Source: Paenibacillus sp. J2TS4 (lineage in GTDB: Bacteria; Bacillota; Bacilli; Paenibacillales; NBRC-103111). Taken from it: DNA of 64,000 bases. The stretch lies in the NCBI RefSeq assembly GCF_018403245.1, contig NZ_BOSH01000018.1, forward strand, positions 1-64,000. The letters are read 5' to 3'. The notes beneath the pieces are model-generated. The model did no database searches. It saw nothing but the letters and a program-made list of their open reading frames with translations, and was not told the origin of the DNA. The stretch's first letter is position 1. Each line of letters opens with the position of its first letter. The position numbers and the translations under genes are program-made. Shown here one piece after another: positions 9,400-18,766 of this stretch.

Positions 9400-10185
9400 T
9401 TATGCAGCTTTAGCTTGAATCAAATAGTAAAAGCCCGTCGTCCGGATCCCTTGTTCGCTGGCTTGCTTCTCAAATTGAGTAACGATTTGATCATAGCAGG
9501 TTTCTCTGACATAGCGGGTAAATGAATCGCTCTGGCCGAAGCATACCATGGCAAATATATCTTCAGGAGTCGGAATCCATAAGGTTTCCTTCAAAGTCGT
9601 TAGTTGAATATCGATCAATCCGCTAGTTTCCAGCCGCTCCTGGATTTTGTCTAGAGTCGGGGTGCCTAACGCAGGCGGAGAGAATAATCCGGGAAAGCAT
9701 ATCCCCAATTCTCCACCTTCTCCGTTGCCGTCCCCGGGATGGAATAATAGAAACGTTCCCCCGGACCGAACTACCCGGTTTCCCTCTTTATACCAACTGG
9801 TCGGGCCCTTCTTAGTATATGCACAGTCAAAATAATCATCTGGAAAAGGAAGCCCGTCATGTGTCCTTCCCACTACGTAACGGACATTCGGTTTGCGGGT
9901 TTGATCAGCCGTCCGGATAAACCCCTCGGTCATGTCATACCCGACCACTTCTTCGGCCAGTTCCGCCCATCGATTCGTATACTCCCCGTGACCGCATCCG
10001 ACATCCAGAACTTTACCGTGCGGCACGGAAGATAGCTTATCCGATAGAACGTCCTCGGCCACTGTCCCTTCACAAATGCTTCTCCACGTAAATTCATACT
10101 TCCCCGTCTTGGCGGCCAATTGATTGCACCAGGCCAAGGTCTGCCCTCGTAAATAGTCCGGATGCTGCGTTAGATCAGGAAACAT
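9400..10185 (-). CDS. class I SAM-dependent methyltransferase
   Basis: A 261-residue methyltransferase with motif I VLDVGCGHGEYTNRW near residue 59, the acidic residue in VVGYDMTE, and a motif IV-like DDYFDCAYTKKGPTSW stretch. The C-terminal third (LWIPTPEDIFAMVCFGQS) is typical of a family seen in Bacillota next to no fixed partner. GGGGGTG lies about eight bases before the ATG. It is unrelated in detail to the methyltransferase at 5391-6146, so not a tandem duplicate. Substrate unknown. Confidence 0.85.
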   Translation of the reverse strand: MFPDLTQHPDYLRGQTLAWCNQLAAKTGKYEFTWRSICEGTVAEDVLSDKLSSVPHGKVLDVGCGHGEYTNRWAELAEEVVGYDMTEGFIRTADQTRKPNVRYVVGRTHDGLPFPDDYFDCAYTKKGPTSWYKEGNRVVRSGGTFLLFHPGDGNGEGGELGICFPGLFSPPALGTPTLDKIQERLETSGLIDIQLTTLKETLWIPTPEDIFAMVCFGQSDSFTRYVRETCYDQIVTQFEKQASEQGIRTTGFYYLIQAKAA

Positions 10186-10304
10186 AGTTTGGCACCCCCA
10201 ACATCAAATTTGCCGGCCGGCACAATTAAGAATACGGGATATTTTGCCAAAAGTGTAGACTTATAATGATCCGGAAAGTATAATACTATTATAGGGAACT
10301 GGGA

Positions 10305-10381
10305 TAGGTACCCTCTGCTTAAAATCACTCAAAAAAACCAAAAGACACTATGATAGTGTCTTTTTTTTGTTTCCTTTTCCG
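10305..10381 (+). repeat. 75-bp terminator-bearing repeat, left copy
   Basis: Starts TAGGTACCCTCTGCTTAAAA, contains the hairpin at 10341-10370 and ends in TTCC-rich sequence. A near-identical copy lies at 22892-22965, so the two copies bracket the carbohydrate locus. Confidence 0.8.
10341..10370. terminator. rho-independent terminator inside the left repeat
   Basis: AAAGACACTA / TAGTGTCTTT with loop TGA and an eight-T run on the plus strand; the minus strand is also T-rich. No plus-strand gene ends just upstream, so it probably travels with the repeat and insulates the locus. Confidence 0.75.
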
Positions 10382-10512
10382 TTTCGAAGATTCGGGGTGC
10401 CGGAAAGCTGTATCGCAATTGCAGGAAGCGAACAACGAAGAAGAACCGGGTGATACGAGTTCGGTCAATCCCATGCCGAATCTGAAGGTAATCCGGTGGG
10501 CAGACGATCCAA
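10382..10512. other. sequence of unknown origin upstream of the locus promoter
   Basis: One plus-strand frame reads plausibly (QLQEANNEEEPGDTSS, PNLKVIRWADDPTH) but it has no start signals and runs into the promoter. It may be a remnant of a lost gene. Confidence 0.25.
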
Positions 10513-10569
10513 CGCACATTGCACATCAGAAACGGCATATTGAACATGCGGTTAAAACACTTATATAAT
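10513..10569 (+). promoter_or_regulatory. locus promoter P1 with two half-sites (putative AraC operator)
   Basis: Half-site CGCACATTGCACATCAGA is followed about 20 bases on by GCATATTGAACATG. The second half-site contains the -35 (TTGAAC, 10540-10545); an 18-base spacer leads to TATAAT (10564-10569). Nearly the same arrangement occurs at 14824 and 18767. Two half-sites spaced about two helix turns apart and abutting the -35 box is the classical geometry for AraC-family activators, so the regulator at 16403-18670 is the natural candidate. Confidence 0.75.
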
Positions 10570-10576
10570 GTTAATA

Positions 10577-10590
10577 TTAAAGCGCTTTCA
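10577..10590 (+). promoter_or_regulatory. cre-like site (CcpA)
   Basis: TTAAAGCGCTTTCA begins seven bases after the -10 box and matches the catabolite-responsive consensus TGWAARCGYTWWCA at all but the second position. Its place at the transcription start predicts repression by preferred sugars. Confidence 0.65.
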
Positions 10591-10752
10591 AATCGTACAA
10601 ACGACGTGCATGCTGCGAAGGTCTGTGAAGGTTGTCTTACAGGCAATAAAGTGAACAGAACATCGTGGACCGGGAAAGGAGGATGGACAAGGGAAGACGA
10701 AAAACGAGCCATTCTGCTCACTTTATATATTTTAATAAGGATTGGGGGGCGA

Positions 10753-13700
10753 ATGATGATCAAATGCTCAAGGATGTGCAAAACCATATCCATGTTATGG
10801 ATTGTTGTTTTTTTTGCAACCTCAATTAGCTCACTTGCAATACCTTCAGCGGCCGCGGAGGTAGCGGAAACAATCGATCCGTCAAGGATAACGGCGGATC
10901 CGGGAACGAACGTTGCATTGGCTAGCCATGGAGGGACCGCGACAGCCTCATCGCAATTTAGCGACAACTATCCTGTGGAGTCCGTCATCGATGGCGATCG
11001 AATCGGGATGGACTGGGGGGATGGCGGAGGGTGGAATGATGCTACGCCCGGTGATTATCCGGATTGGGTGCAGATTGATTTTGACGGAAGCTATACGATT
11101 GACACCATCAATGTATTTACGCTGCAGGACGATTTGCATGACATGACGGTGCCCACTTTGCAAATGAATTTCACGAAGTACGGAATAACGGTATTCGATG
11201 TTCAATATTGGGACGGTTTGTCCTGGGTTAATGTCCCGGGCGGAAAGGTCACGGATAATGTCAATGTGTGGAGACAATTCAGGTTTGCCCCCGTAACGAC
11301 CGATAAAATCAGGGTAGTTGTTCAGGATTCCCTGCAAGACCACACCCGGATTATCGAGATTGAAGCGCTGACCGAGAGCGGGCCGCAAATACCGGAGCCG
11401 GGAACCAATGTGGCGCATTTGAGCAACAGATCGGTGGCGACAGCGTCGTCGCAATACAGCGAAGATTATCCGGCCGAATCGGTGATCGACGGAGATCGCA
11501 GAGGGTATTATTGGGGCTATGGCGGAGGGTGGATGGACGGCACGTTCGGTTCTCATCCGGATTGGGTGCAGATCGAGTTCGATACGCACTACACAATCGA
11601 TACGATCCATGTATACACGACCCAGGACAACACCTCCGTGGAGCCAACGCTGGATATGCAATTCCATCATTACGGAATTACGGCGTTCGAGGTGCAGGTT
11701 TGGGATGGGTCGTCATGGATGACGGTGCCTGACGGAAGGGTTGACGACAATGGCAACGTATGGAGCAGATTCGAATTTGCTCCCGTAACGACGAATAAAA
11801 TCAGGGTTGTCGTGAACAATGCGCTGGGCAATTATAGCCGGATCGTGGAGATCGAATCGCTTACCCCCGTTCCGGATAACCTGCTGTCGAGTACGAGCAA
11901 GAAATTTTTGGATCACGGCATTATGTATCAGACATGGGTAGCCACCGAATTAAGCGGACGGGAGTTTCCAACCAGGGAAGAGTGGCTGAACTCCAACTTC
12001 ACATCGGTAACCTACTATGAGCCGTCGCTGTATAATACGACACTTGCGGCCTCCGTGCCCGGTTTGAAATGGTCGATGGTTTCAAACGGGTATGATACGG
12101 CGGAACCCGCCGTAACGAGAAGCGATCACTATTTGACTCCGCAACAGAGGGAATATTTGGACAATCTAACGACCATATCTATTGGTGATGAGGATATTTA
12201 TACGCCCCAATTGGAGCAGCATCTTCGAGATGTGTACGAATGGACCCGCAAGCTTTATCCGAATGCGGTGCTGCACAACAACCAAATGGGAAACGAACAG
12301 TGGAATGAAGATGAAATGAGAAGTTATATCCGGAATGCCAAACCGGACCTGATCACGTTCGATGATTACTATTTCTTCGAAAACGGGTCGGATATCGGGA
12401 TCACCGCAGATATCGTCGGCAGTACGGCCTTTTACCGGAAGTTGGCGCTTGAGGGCTGGGACGGTACGGGCAAGCAGCCCATCGCCTTCGGACAGTATGT
12501 GGTGGGCTACAAGACCGGCCAAAGCAGTCCTTGGGATTCCGGGGATTATGAGGCGACAGAGTCGCAGATCTATGCCGTTCCGTATATCACCTTGGCGCTG
12601 GGCGGCAAATGGCTGAGTATGTTCAGGTGGGAATACAACCACGAGGGATTCCTGCTGTTCGACGAGAACAGGCAGCCGACAAGACATTATGACTGGTATG
12701 CGGAATTAGGAAAACAGGTCAAGAACCTGAGTCCTCATCTGTCGCGGCTCTACAGCAGTGACGCGCGCGTTCTGCAGGGCAAACACCTGGAGGGTGAAAC
12801 CCCGGTTCTGAATGCACTGCCCAAATACATGAGCCGTTTTGAGGCGAAGCCGGACTTTTATTTGACAGATATGACGGTAGAGAACGTCGGTACCCAAAAT
12901 AACGGACTGCCTGGTGATGTGATCATCGGATACTTCGATATATTGCCCGGGATCGACAGGTCATTCTTCACATCCAGCAACCCCAAGTACTTTATGGTTG
13001 CCAACGGACTGAATACAGGCAACGGTTTGCCCCTGGAACAACAACACGGTTCGAGCGAAGAGACGAAGCAGGAGATTACACTCTACTTCGATTTCGGAAA
13101 AGCCGAACCGAAAGAGCTCAACAAGGTCAATTGCGAAACGGGGAACGTGGAAAACTTGCCGCTGACTCCGGTTAAAGGCACCGCTTATAAACTTGTTCTG
13201 ACGATTGGCGGAGGACAAGGGGAGCTTTTCTTCTTCGATGAGGACGGTCCCGCGCCGCAACCGGTATACCTGCCTGAACCCGAGCCTATGCAGATTCCCG
13301 AACAAGGTCCTTCCGACAATCGGCAGATCGTTATTGAGACGGAGTCCGGTTACGGGGAAGATGAATCGCCATCGGCCGCAACCATGCCGGAGAACGAGCG
13401 GCAGGACGAGATAGAATCGATCACGTTAAGACTCGGGGGAAACATGGCTAGAGGCAAAAGTTACACGAAATCTGTGGTGCCAAGTACATTTTATCCGGAT
13501 ACCAGAGATGCTGAATCGACGGATGGCTTATTGGGCTATTCCTTCTATGACGGCAAATATCACGGTTATATTCTGGACCAGTCGGGACTGGATGTCGTAG
13601 TCGATTTGGGTACTGTGCAGCAGGTTAATCAGGTTAAGGTGCATAGTTGGGATGGCGATTACAATTATTATCCGGATCAAGTGACCGTATCCACCGCCGT

Positions 13701-14628
13701 TTATCTTGAAGATTTCACCCGTCAGGGCGCTGCCTTCGTTCCGACGGGTCCGGCAGGCAAATGGTACGACATTCGATTTGAACCGACGGATGCGCGATAT
13801 GTGAAGGTGCATTTCGATAAGATCAGCGACAACTGGTTATTTGTAGATGAAATATTGGTGTACGGCCCGGGGCTGCCGCCGATCCAGCCCTACGAACCGG
13901 CACCGCCTTCCGGTACCGTAAACGCTGCAGCAGGTAAATCTTATACGGCAAGCGCATTGAATGGAATCGTCTACTATCCGGATTCCGGTAAGGAACTGAC
14001 CGACGGCCAATTCGGAGAAGATCTGTATACCGATTCGGCATGGCAGGGCTTTGCTGAACCCAACTTTCACTACATCATCGACCTGGGTGCCGAATATGAG
14101 ATCCGTTATTTGTCGGCCAATTTTTTGCAGCAGCACGAGGTTACCATCCATTTCCCTGATTGGATCAAATTCTCGTATTCCGTCGACGGCACGAATTTTA
14201 CCGAATCAGGTCGCGCGACTCGGTATTCGGAAGGCGGCCAAACGGCCAAATTTATCCTGTCTCTCCGCTCACCCGAGAAAGCAAGGTATATAAGGATGGA
14301 AGGCAGGCAAGCGAAGGTGTGGACGTTCATCGATGAAATCGAAGTATGGGGACTGCAGACACTCGATTTGCTTGCTGCAGTGCTTCAGCAACGGATGGAT
14401 TCCGGCGAGGTGGGCGGACCGCTTTCCAAACAACTGCAAAACAGTGTGAAGCAGGCGCAGCATCATATGGATCAAGGAGCTGTGGAGCAAGCCGTTCATT
14501 TTGTAGGGCAATTTTTGAATCACTTGCACAACAAAGCGATGCAGAGACATCTTTCGGATGAAGCCAAATCGATATTGGATGAAACGGCACGCAGCCTGAT
14601 CCTGCAATGGACCGAGCAGTCCCCATGA
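10753..14628 (+). CDS. large secreted multi-discoidin glycan-active protein, family unassigned
   Basis: 1291 residues. A signal peptide (about 1-37; hydrophobic core TISMLWIVVFFATSI, then Ala-rich cleavage region) is followed by two tandem F5/8-type-C-like modules (about 48-208 and 214-374; each starts PGTNVA, contains ESVIDGDR, and ends in an IEIEAL/VEIESL strand). A ~450-residue central domain follows, with barrel-like motifs VPGLKWSMV, ISIGDEDIY, PDLITFDDYYF and SMFRWEYNHEGFLLFDE. After a Pro/Glu linker come two more discoidin-like modules (about 896-1038 and 1054-1200) and a helical C-terminal FIMAH-like domain (1205-1291). No S-layer, sortase or membrane anchor is visible. The central domain is probably a glycoside hydrolase by context; the acidic IGDEDIY is a candidate catalytic site. 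ATG 10753 is chosen for the signal peptide and nearby purine-rich site. Confidence 0.8.
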   Translation: MMIKCSRMCKTISMLWIVVFFATSISSLAIPSAAAEVAETIDPSRITADPGTNVALASHGGTATASSQFSDNYPVESVIDGDRIGMDWGDGGGWNDATPGDYPDWVQIDFDGSYTIDTINVFTLQDDLHDMTVPTLQMNFTKYGITVFDVQYWDGLSWVNVPGGKVTDNVNVWRQFRFAPVTTDKIRVVVQDSLQDHTRIIEIEALTESGPQIPEPGTNVAHLSNRSVATASSQYSEDYPAESVIDGDRRGYYWGYGGGWMDGTFGSHPDWVQIEFDTHYTIDTIHVYTTQDNTSVEPTLDMQFHHYGITAFEVQVWDGSSWMTVPDGRVDDNGNVWSRFEFAPVTTNKIRVVVNNALGNYSRIVEIESLTPVPDNLLSSTSKKFLDHGIMYQTWVATELSGREFPTREEWLNSNFTSVTYYEPSLYNTTLAASVPGLKWSMVSNGYDTAEPAVTRSDHYLTPQQREYLDNLTTISIGDEDIYTPQLEQHLRDVYEWTRKLYPNAVLHNNQMGNEQWNEDEMRSYIRNAKPDLITFDDYYFFENGSDIGITADIVGSTAFYRKLALEGWDGTGKQPIAFGQYVVGYKTGQSSPWDSGDYEATESQIYAVPYITLALGGKWLSMFRWEYNHEGFLLFDENRQPTRHYDWYAELGKQVKNLSPHLSRLYSSDARVLQGKHLEGETPVLNALPKYMSRFEAKPDFYLTDMTVENVGTQNNGLPGDVIIGYFDILPGIDRSFFTSSNPKYFMVANGLNTGNGLPLEQQHGSSEETKQEITLYFDFGKAEPKELNKVNCETGNVENLPLTPVKGTAYKLVLTIGGGQGELFFFDEDGPAPQPVYLPEPEPMQIPEQGPSDNRQIVIETESGYGEDESPSAATMPENERQDEIESITLRLGGNMARGKSYTKSVVPSTFYPDTRDAESTDGLLGYSFYDGKYHGYILDQSGLDVVVDLGTVQQVNQVKVHSWDGDYNYYPDQVTVSTAVYLEDFTRQGAAFVPTGPAGKWYDIRFEPTDARYVKVHFDKISDNWLFVDEILVYGPGLPPIQPYEPAPPSGTVNAAAGKSYTASALNGIVYYPDSGKELTDGQFGEDLYTDSAWQGFAEPNFHYIIDLGAEYEIRYLSANFLQQHEVTIHFPDWIKFSYSVDGTNFTESGRATRYSEGGQTAKFILSLRSPEKARYIRMEGRQAKVWTFIDEIEVWGLQTLDLLAAVLQQRMDSGEVGGPLSKQLQNSVKQAQHHMDQGAVEQAVHFVGQFLNHLHNKAMQRHLSDEAKSILDETARSLILQWTEQSP

Positions 14629-14658
14629 ACGGTCGCCGTTAAATCTGATCAGATGCGG

Positions 14659-14704
14659 GAGGTGTCCCGAAAGTCATTTACGGCTTGGGGGGCACCTCTT
14701 TTTG
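14659..14704 (+). terminator. terminator of the large secreted protein gene
   Basis: GAGGTGTCCC / GGGGCACCTC stem (one G-U) with a 20-base loop and TTTTTG, 30 bases past the stop. Confidence 0.75.
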
Positions 14705-14823
14705 AATCGCAGAGACTTGCAGATCTCGCCACATGTATGAAGTCCCTCAAGCGATTCTATGGTAACCGACGTACTTGGCGAATGACGGATCAACGTTTAT
14801 CCTTATGGCATGATCTTATCAAC

Positions 14824-14879
14824 CGCATATTGCACATCAAACCTGACATATTGAAACGTCGGTCCGAACGATTCATTCT
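14824..14879 (+). promoter_or_regulatory. locus promoter P2 with two half-sites
   Basis: CGCATATTGCACATCA then GACATATTGAAACG, with the -35 (TTGAAA, 14851-14856) inside the second half-site and a weak -10 (CATTCT, 14874-14879) after 17 bases. The weak -10 suggests strong dependence on the activator. No cre-like site follows here. Confidence 0.7.
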
Positions 14880-14882
14880 ATA

Positions 14883-14919
14883 GACATCCGTTATCCGTTA
14901 TCCGTTGTCCGTGTCCCGT
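14883..14919 (+). repeat. heptamer tandem repeat in the P2 leader
   Basis: About five degenerate copies of a TTATCCG-type heptamer lie just downstream of the P2 start point. Probably slippage-derived. Confidence 0.5.
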
Positions 14920-15033
14920 ATGTTAATGATGTGCTCGCCGCGGCCCAAGGAAGGGATTCGAATGGAAACGGAGAGACGGAAGCGTTCTTTGCAGTAAATC
15001 TATATCTTAAGTCATATGTGGAGGTGTTACGCT

Positions 15034-16155
15034 TTGCTGAAAGGATTCATGGACCATTGGGTCCCGACTAACGATTCGATTTCGACGTTTTGGAAGAAGG
15101 AGCTTCCTGTCGTGATCGAGCAGCTCGACGGGTTGAAACGGGACATCGACTATAATCATTTCACCTTTTATACGAAATGGTATACAAACGGCATCAAGTC
15201 GAATCTGCCTTATTTGCATAACCATCCGGACGCATCGAATGTCAAGACGGATAACGCCTGGGGGAATGCCATCATTGAACATTTGCACCGGCAAGGAATC
15301 TCGGTCGGCGCGATGCTGCAGTTGGTGACGTACGAACAGCCCCATTGGGAAGACGATTGGTCCATAGGCGAATGGGACGTCGGCGTTGCACCGACTGCGC
15401 TCCCCGTCAAATTGGCGGATTTTACTCAGGACGGTTATCTGGATCATATGAAGTCCGTTCTTAAGGAACAATTGACTCTGTTCCCCGGTCTTGATTATTT
15501 GTTCCTGGAATTCGAGGGGGTCAATGCCGGAGACGTTAATGCGTTGTATGAGCGGTGGGCGGCAGAGCATGGGAAGCCTGCGATCGAACACGTTCATTAT
15601 GAGGATGAGACGATTGACTATTGCCGGAGGTTGGGCATCAAGCTTGACGTCACCTGGTCTGTCGAAGGCCGGGAGATGTTCAGGCACTATTACGGACGAA
15701 ACCTGGATGCCGTCGACGACCTGTTGAATGAGGTGAACTACCAGGGGAAGGTCGGCATCGTCTATCACTTGTATCTCTACGAAGCGTTTATATATCCCGA
15801 CCTGCTGGCGAATCGCAAACATTGGTGGCTGCTGCCATGGCATTATTGGACGATGCTGCCCGCCGACGAAATCACGATGTCCGAGCGCAAGCGGTCAGGC
15901 CTGCAGTTGCTGAAGCAATGGAAAGAAGCCGGGTACCCGGTGTGCTATATCGGGGATGTGACCATCGGGGCAATCAGCGGGGATCGTGAATCGATCGTGC
16001 AGTATTACGAGTATTGCGAGGAACTGCAGTTGGACGGCTACCTGGGCATGGGCAATCCGGACCCGCACTTAGGCTTGCGATGGTTGAACGTTAGCGATCA
16101 GGATTGCGCGGATGCACGGGAATTGTACGCGGAGCTATACGGGAGCGGCACATAG
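15034..16155 (+). CDS. cytosolic barrel-like enzyme of unassigned family
   Basis: 373 residues with no signal peptide or membrane helix. Alternating strand-helix texture fits a TIM barrel. Candidate active-site strand ends include DYLFLEFEGVN (about residues 155-165), KLDVTWSVEGREM, VGIVYHLYLYEAF and a Trp/His-rich KHWWLLPWHYW segment; aromatic richness is typical of carbohydrate sites. TTG 15034 is chosen since GGAGGTG lies seven bases upstream; an ATG 15 bases later is the alternative. Driven by P2, it probably processes oligosaccharides imported by the ABC system. I do not recognise a named family. Confidence 0.7.
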   Translation: MLKGFMDHWVPTNDSISTFWKKELPVVIEQLDGLKRDIDYNHFTFYTKWYTNGIKSNLPYLHNHPDASNVKTDNAWGNAIIEHLHRQGISVGAMLQLVTYEQPHWEDDWSIGEWDVGVAPTALPVKLADFTQDGYLDHMKSVLKEQLTLFPGLDYLFLEFEGVNAGDVNALYERWAAEHGKPAIEHVHYEDETIDYCRRLGIKLDVTWSVEGREMFRHYYGRNLDAVDDLLNEVNYQGKVGIVYHLYLYEAFIYPDLLANRKHWWLLPWHYWTMLPADEITMSERKRSGLQLLKQWKEAGYPVCYIGDVTIGAISGDRESIVQYYEYCEELQLDGYLGMGNPDPHLGLRWLNVSDQDCADARELYAELYGSGT

Positions 16156-16173
16156 CGGAAGGAGTTAGGAAAA

Positions 16174-16322
16174 TGCTGAATGCGGAACGAACATTGACCA
16201 TCTGCGCCCATCCAGCGATGAAGTGTTGGAATTAGGCGGTACGATCAAGAATCTGACGAATCAGGAACGGAAGTTTATTGAAGAAGCCGTTGCAAATCTG
16301 GAGAGCTTGCAGGAATGCGCCT
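16174..16322 (+). pseudogene. short frameshifted remnant
   Basis: After GGAAGGAG an ATG at 16174 opens a short frame (MLNAERTLTICAHP) that stops early. In another frame the sequence continues as protein-like DEVLELGGTIKNLTNQERKF and ends at TAA just before the terminator. This looks like a small gene broken by a one-base change; no family is recognised. Confidence 0.35.
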
Positions 16323-16366
16323 AAAAACACCGCTATTGTGGTCAGGTGGTGTTTTTAGGTTTTTTG
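16323..16366 (+). terminator. terminator before the AraC-type regulator gene
   Basis: AAAAACACC / GGTGTTTTT stem with a further T-run after AGG. Separates the enzyme gene from the regulator, implying an independent regulator promoter or read-through. Confidence 0.7.
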
Positions 16367-16402
16367 TAAGCGCTTCTCATCCCGTAATGGAGGTGAATAG
16401 CA

Positions 16403-18670
16403 TTGCCAATGAAGGGATCGAAGCTCTTTTGGAGATATTTCCTCTATTATATCTTGACCCTGATGATCCCTCTGTCTATCCTCGGGGGAATCATTTTCCA
16501 TAACGTTACCAATATGTTGATGGATGACATTATCGAAACGAACCAGAACATGCTCCGGCAGGTTCGGGAAATCGTCGATACGAGACTGGATGAAATTGGA
16601 AACATATCGTTTCAAATTTCATCGAATCCAAATCTGGCCCCTCACATGCTTCGCAGCAGCGCGTATCGCGAGATGCAAGGAAAATATGAGCTGAAAAATT
16701 ACATGAGTTCGACGAGTTTTATAAACGATATTTTGTTGTATATTCGAGGCGAAGATATCATTTATTCGCCGTACAGCACCTACACCGTTTCCAGGTTAAT
16801 GCAAACCAAATACAATTACTTGAACTGGACGACAGACGAATTGTATGAAACCTTGAATACGCTGACCATTCCGGAAATCCGTCCTAAGGAGGATGTCCTT
16901 ATACAAACCGGCAATACGACCGTCGACGAATACGGCATGATTTCTTTTCTCGTTCCCATCCCGGTATACAGCAACTATTCGTACGGCACGCTTCTCTTTC
17001 AGGTGCGTGAAAGTACGCTGGTGGAGCTTATTCAGGACGTGCTGTCCCAATATCAAGGCAGCAGCATCATACTCGATCGCAAAGGCCGGGAAATTGCATC
17101 CCTGCAACGGAACGAGATGACGGATATCGAGGACATTGCCCGGTTCGCCATGTCACATCCGAAAGGCAATTCGGAAATTGTCCGTCTGAACGGCCATGAA
17201 TTATTAATTTCCGTGGTCACCTCAGACAAATTCGGTTGGTCGTACGTCACATGGGTTCCAACCGTTAAAATCATGAAAGAAGTGCGGCAAAATCAGTTGA
17301 GCGCGTTAATCGGACTAATCGTCGTGCTGGTCCTGGGGTGTTGTCTGACATTTTACTTTTCCCTAAGGCTTTACAACCCCATACGGCAGTTGAAGGAGTA
17401 TGCCGAGACGAAATCCGGAAAAAGGGCGGGGAATATTAACGAAATCGAAATCGTACGACAGGTGATCACCAGCGTCGCGGATGAAAAAACGAATCTGATC
17501 CGACAAATGGAAAATAGTCGGCATGCCCTCAAGGACTATCTGCTGTTTAAAGTCATCAAAGGCCACATTTACGATCTCGAGCAATTTAACGCAATCGGGA
17601 AAAATTTAAATATTACATTCACGAATCCGTATTTTATGGTGGCCATCCTCTTCTTCCATCAGGTTGAAAAGCAGGTGCCATTCCATTCCGAGCAAATAAT
17701 ATCGCTCTTGGAGAACGGAATCTTCGGACAGTTTGAAGGTTATGCGAAAGAAAGCATGGATAGCAACGCGGTTGTGTTACTACTCGCGACCGAAAGCGAC
17801 AATACGGAGTTCATCAAGCAGCGATTTATGTTATTGAAGGAATGGATTCATACGACCATGCAGTTGACGGTCACGATCGGTATCGGAAGGTGCTATCGGG
17901 AAATGGCCAAGATCGGGAAATCGTACATGGAATCGCTAACAGCAATTCAGTACCGATTTGTTCTCGGAAACAACCGGCTCATCCTGTTTTCCGAAATCGA
18001 CAATAAAGAATTTCAAGTTACAGATTACCCGGAAGAACTGCTGGACGGCCTAAAGGCGGCGATCAAACGGGAGGACATCGAAGCGATCGGCGAAATCATG
18101 CAACGACTCGTGTCGAAGATACAGCAGCACCGGTCATTATTTATGGCCAGAAGCTTGAGCTATGACGTGATCAATACGATTATTAAGACGGTAGTGGAAC
18201 TAAACGAAACCCAGTTGATCGATATTGAGAATCTTCCGGATGTAATTACGCTCATGGAGCTCGAAACCGTCCAGGAGCTCGATCAGGAGGTTTCCAAAAT
18301 TTGTCAGACGATTTGTGATTCGATCCGGCGCAAGGAAGAAAATCAGAGCGAATTAATGCGAAGCATCCTTGAGTATTTGCACCAAATGATCTTTCAGCCA
18401 ACCTTTTCGGTCGCCGTAGTCGCTGACTCGATTGGAATCTCGCCCTCTTACCTAAGCCGCTACTTCAAGGAGCAGACGGGAATGACGATTACGGATTATG
18501 TAAATATGCTGCGCCTTAAGGAAACGGAAAAGCTGCTTAAAGAAAGCGATGTTTCGATACAGGAAATCGTGCAAAAAATCGGGTACTACGATGTTTCAAG
18601 TTTTATTCGCAAGTTCAAATCCAAAACCGGGTTAACTCCCGGCGAATACAGGAAGCTGTACAAAATATAA
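16403..18670 (+). CDS. membrane-anchored AraC-family transcriptional regulator
   Basis: 755 residues. Helix 1 (about 12-34) and helix 2 (about 298-318) flank a ~260-residue extracytoplasmic sensor of the cache-like type. A cytoplasmic linker follows (LYNPIRQLKEYAE, helical), then an AraC HTH pair in the last ~100 residues (VAVVADSIGISPSYLSRYFK and VQKIGYYDVSSFIRKFK). The start is TTG, eight bases after GGAGGTG. This class senses an extracellular ligand and activates adjacent sugar-transport genes. It is the obvious candidate to bind the three shared promoters. Confidence 0.9.
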   Translation: MPMKGSKLFWRYFLYYILTLMIPLSILGGIIFHNVTNMLMDDIIETNQNMLRQVREIVDTRLDEIGNISFQISSNPNLAPHMLRSSAYREMQGKYELKNYMSSTSFINDILLYIRGEDIIYSPYSTYTVSRLMQTKYNYLNWTTDELYETLNTLTIPEIRPKEDVLIQTGNTTVDEYGMISFLVPIPVYSNYSYGTLLFQVRESTLVELIQDVLSQYQGSSIILDRKGREIASLQRNEMTDIEDIARFAMSHPKGNSEIVRLNGHELLISVVTSDKFGWSYVTWVPTVKIMKEVRQNQLSALIGLIVVLVLGCCLTFYFSLRLYNPIRQLKEYAETKSGKRAGNINEIEIVRQVITSVADEKTNLIRQMENSRHALKDYLLFKVIKGHIYDLEQFNAIGKNLNITFTNPYFMVAILFFHQVEKQVPFHSEQIISLLENGIFGQFEGYAKESMDSNAVVLLLATESDNTEFIKQRFMLLKEWIHTTMQLTVTIGIGRCYREMAKIGKSYMESLTAIQYRFVLGNNRLILFSEIDNKEFQVTDYPEELLDGLKAAIKREDIEAIGEIMQRLVSKIQQHRSLFMARSLSYDVINTIIKTVVELNETQLIDIENLPDVITLMELETVQELDQEVSKICQTICDSIRRKEENQSELMRSILEYLHQMIFQPTFSVAVVADSIGISPSYLSRYFKEQTGMTITDYVNMLRLKETEKLLKESDVSIQEIVQKIGYYDVSSFIRKFKSKTGLTPGEYRKLYKI

Positions 18671-18766
18671 GTCCGAAGCAACCCGTTATTTGATTATAGG
18701 TTCCTTTTTTCTTATGAAGGGCTATTGCATCCGCAACATCCCGCGAACACTGGGCAATCTAACAAT

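Noticed and set aside
10329..10967. 212-residue minus-strand ORF
   Set aside because: Antisense to the locus promoter and the signal peptide of the secreted protein; composition is not protein-like.
14653..14883. 76-residue plus-strand ORF
   Set aside because: Starts inside a terminator and contains promoter P2.
16363..16378. cre site before the AraC-type regulator gene
   Set aside because: TGTAAGCGCTTCTC is cre-like in its left half only; the right half is out of register.
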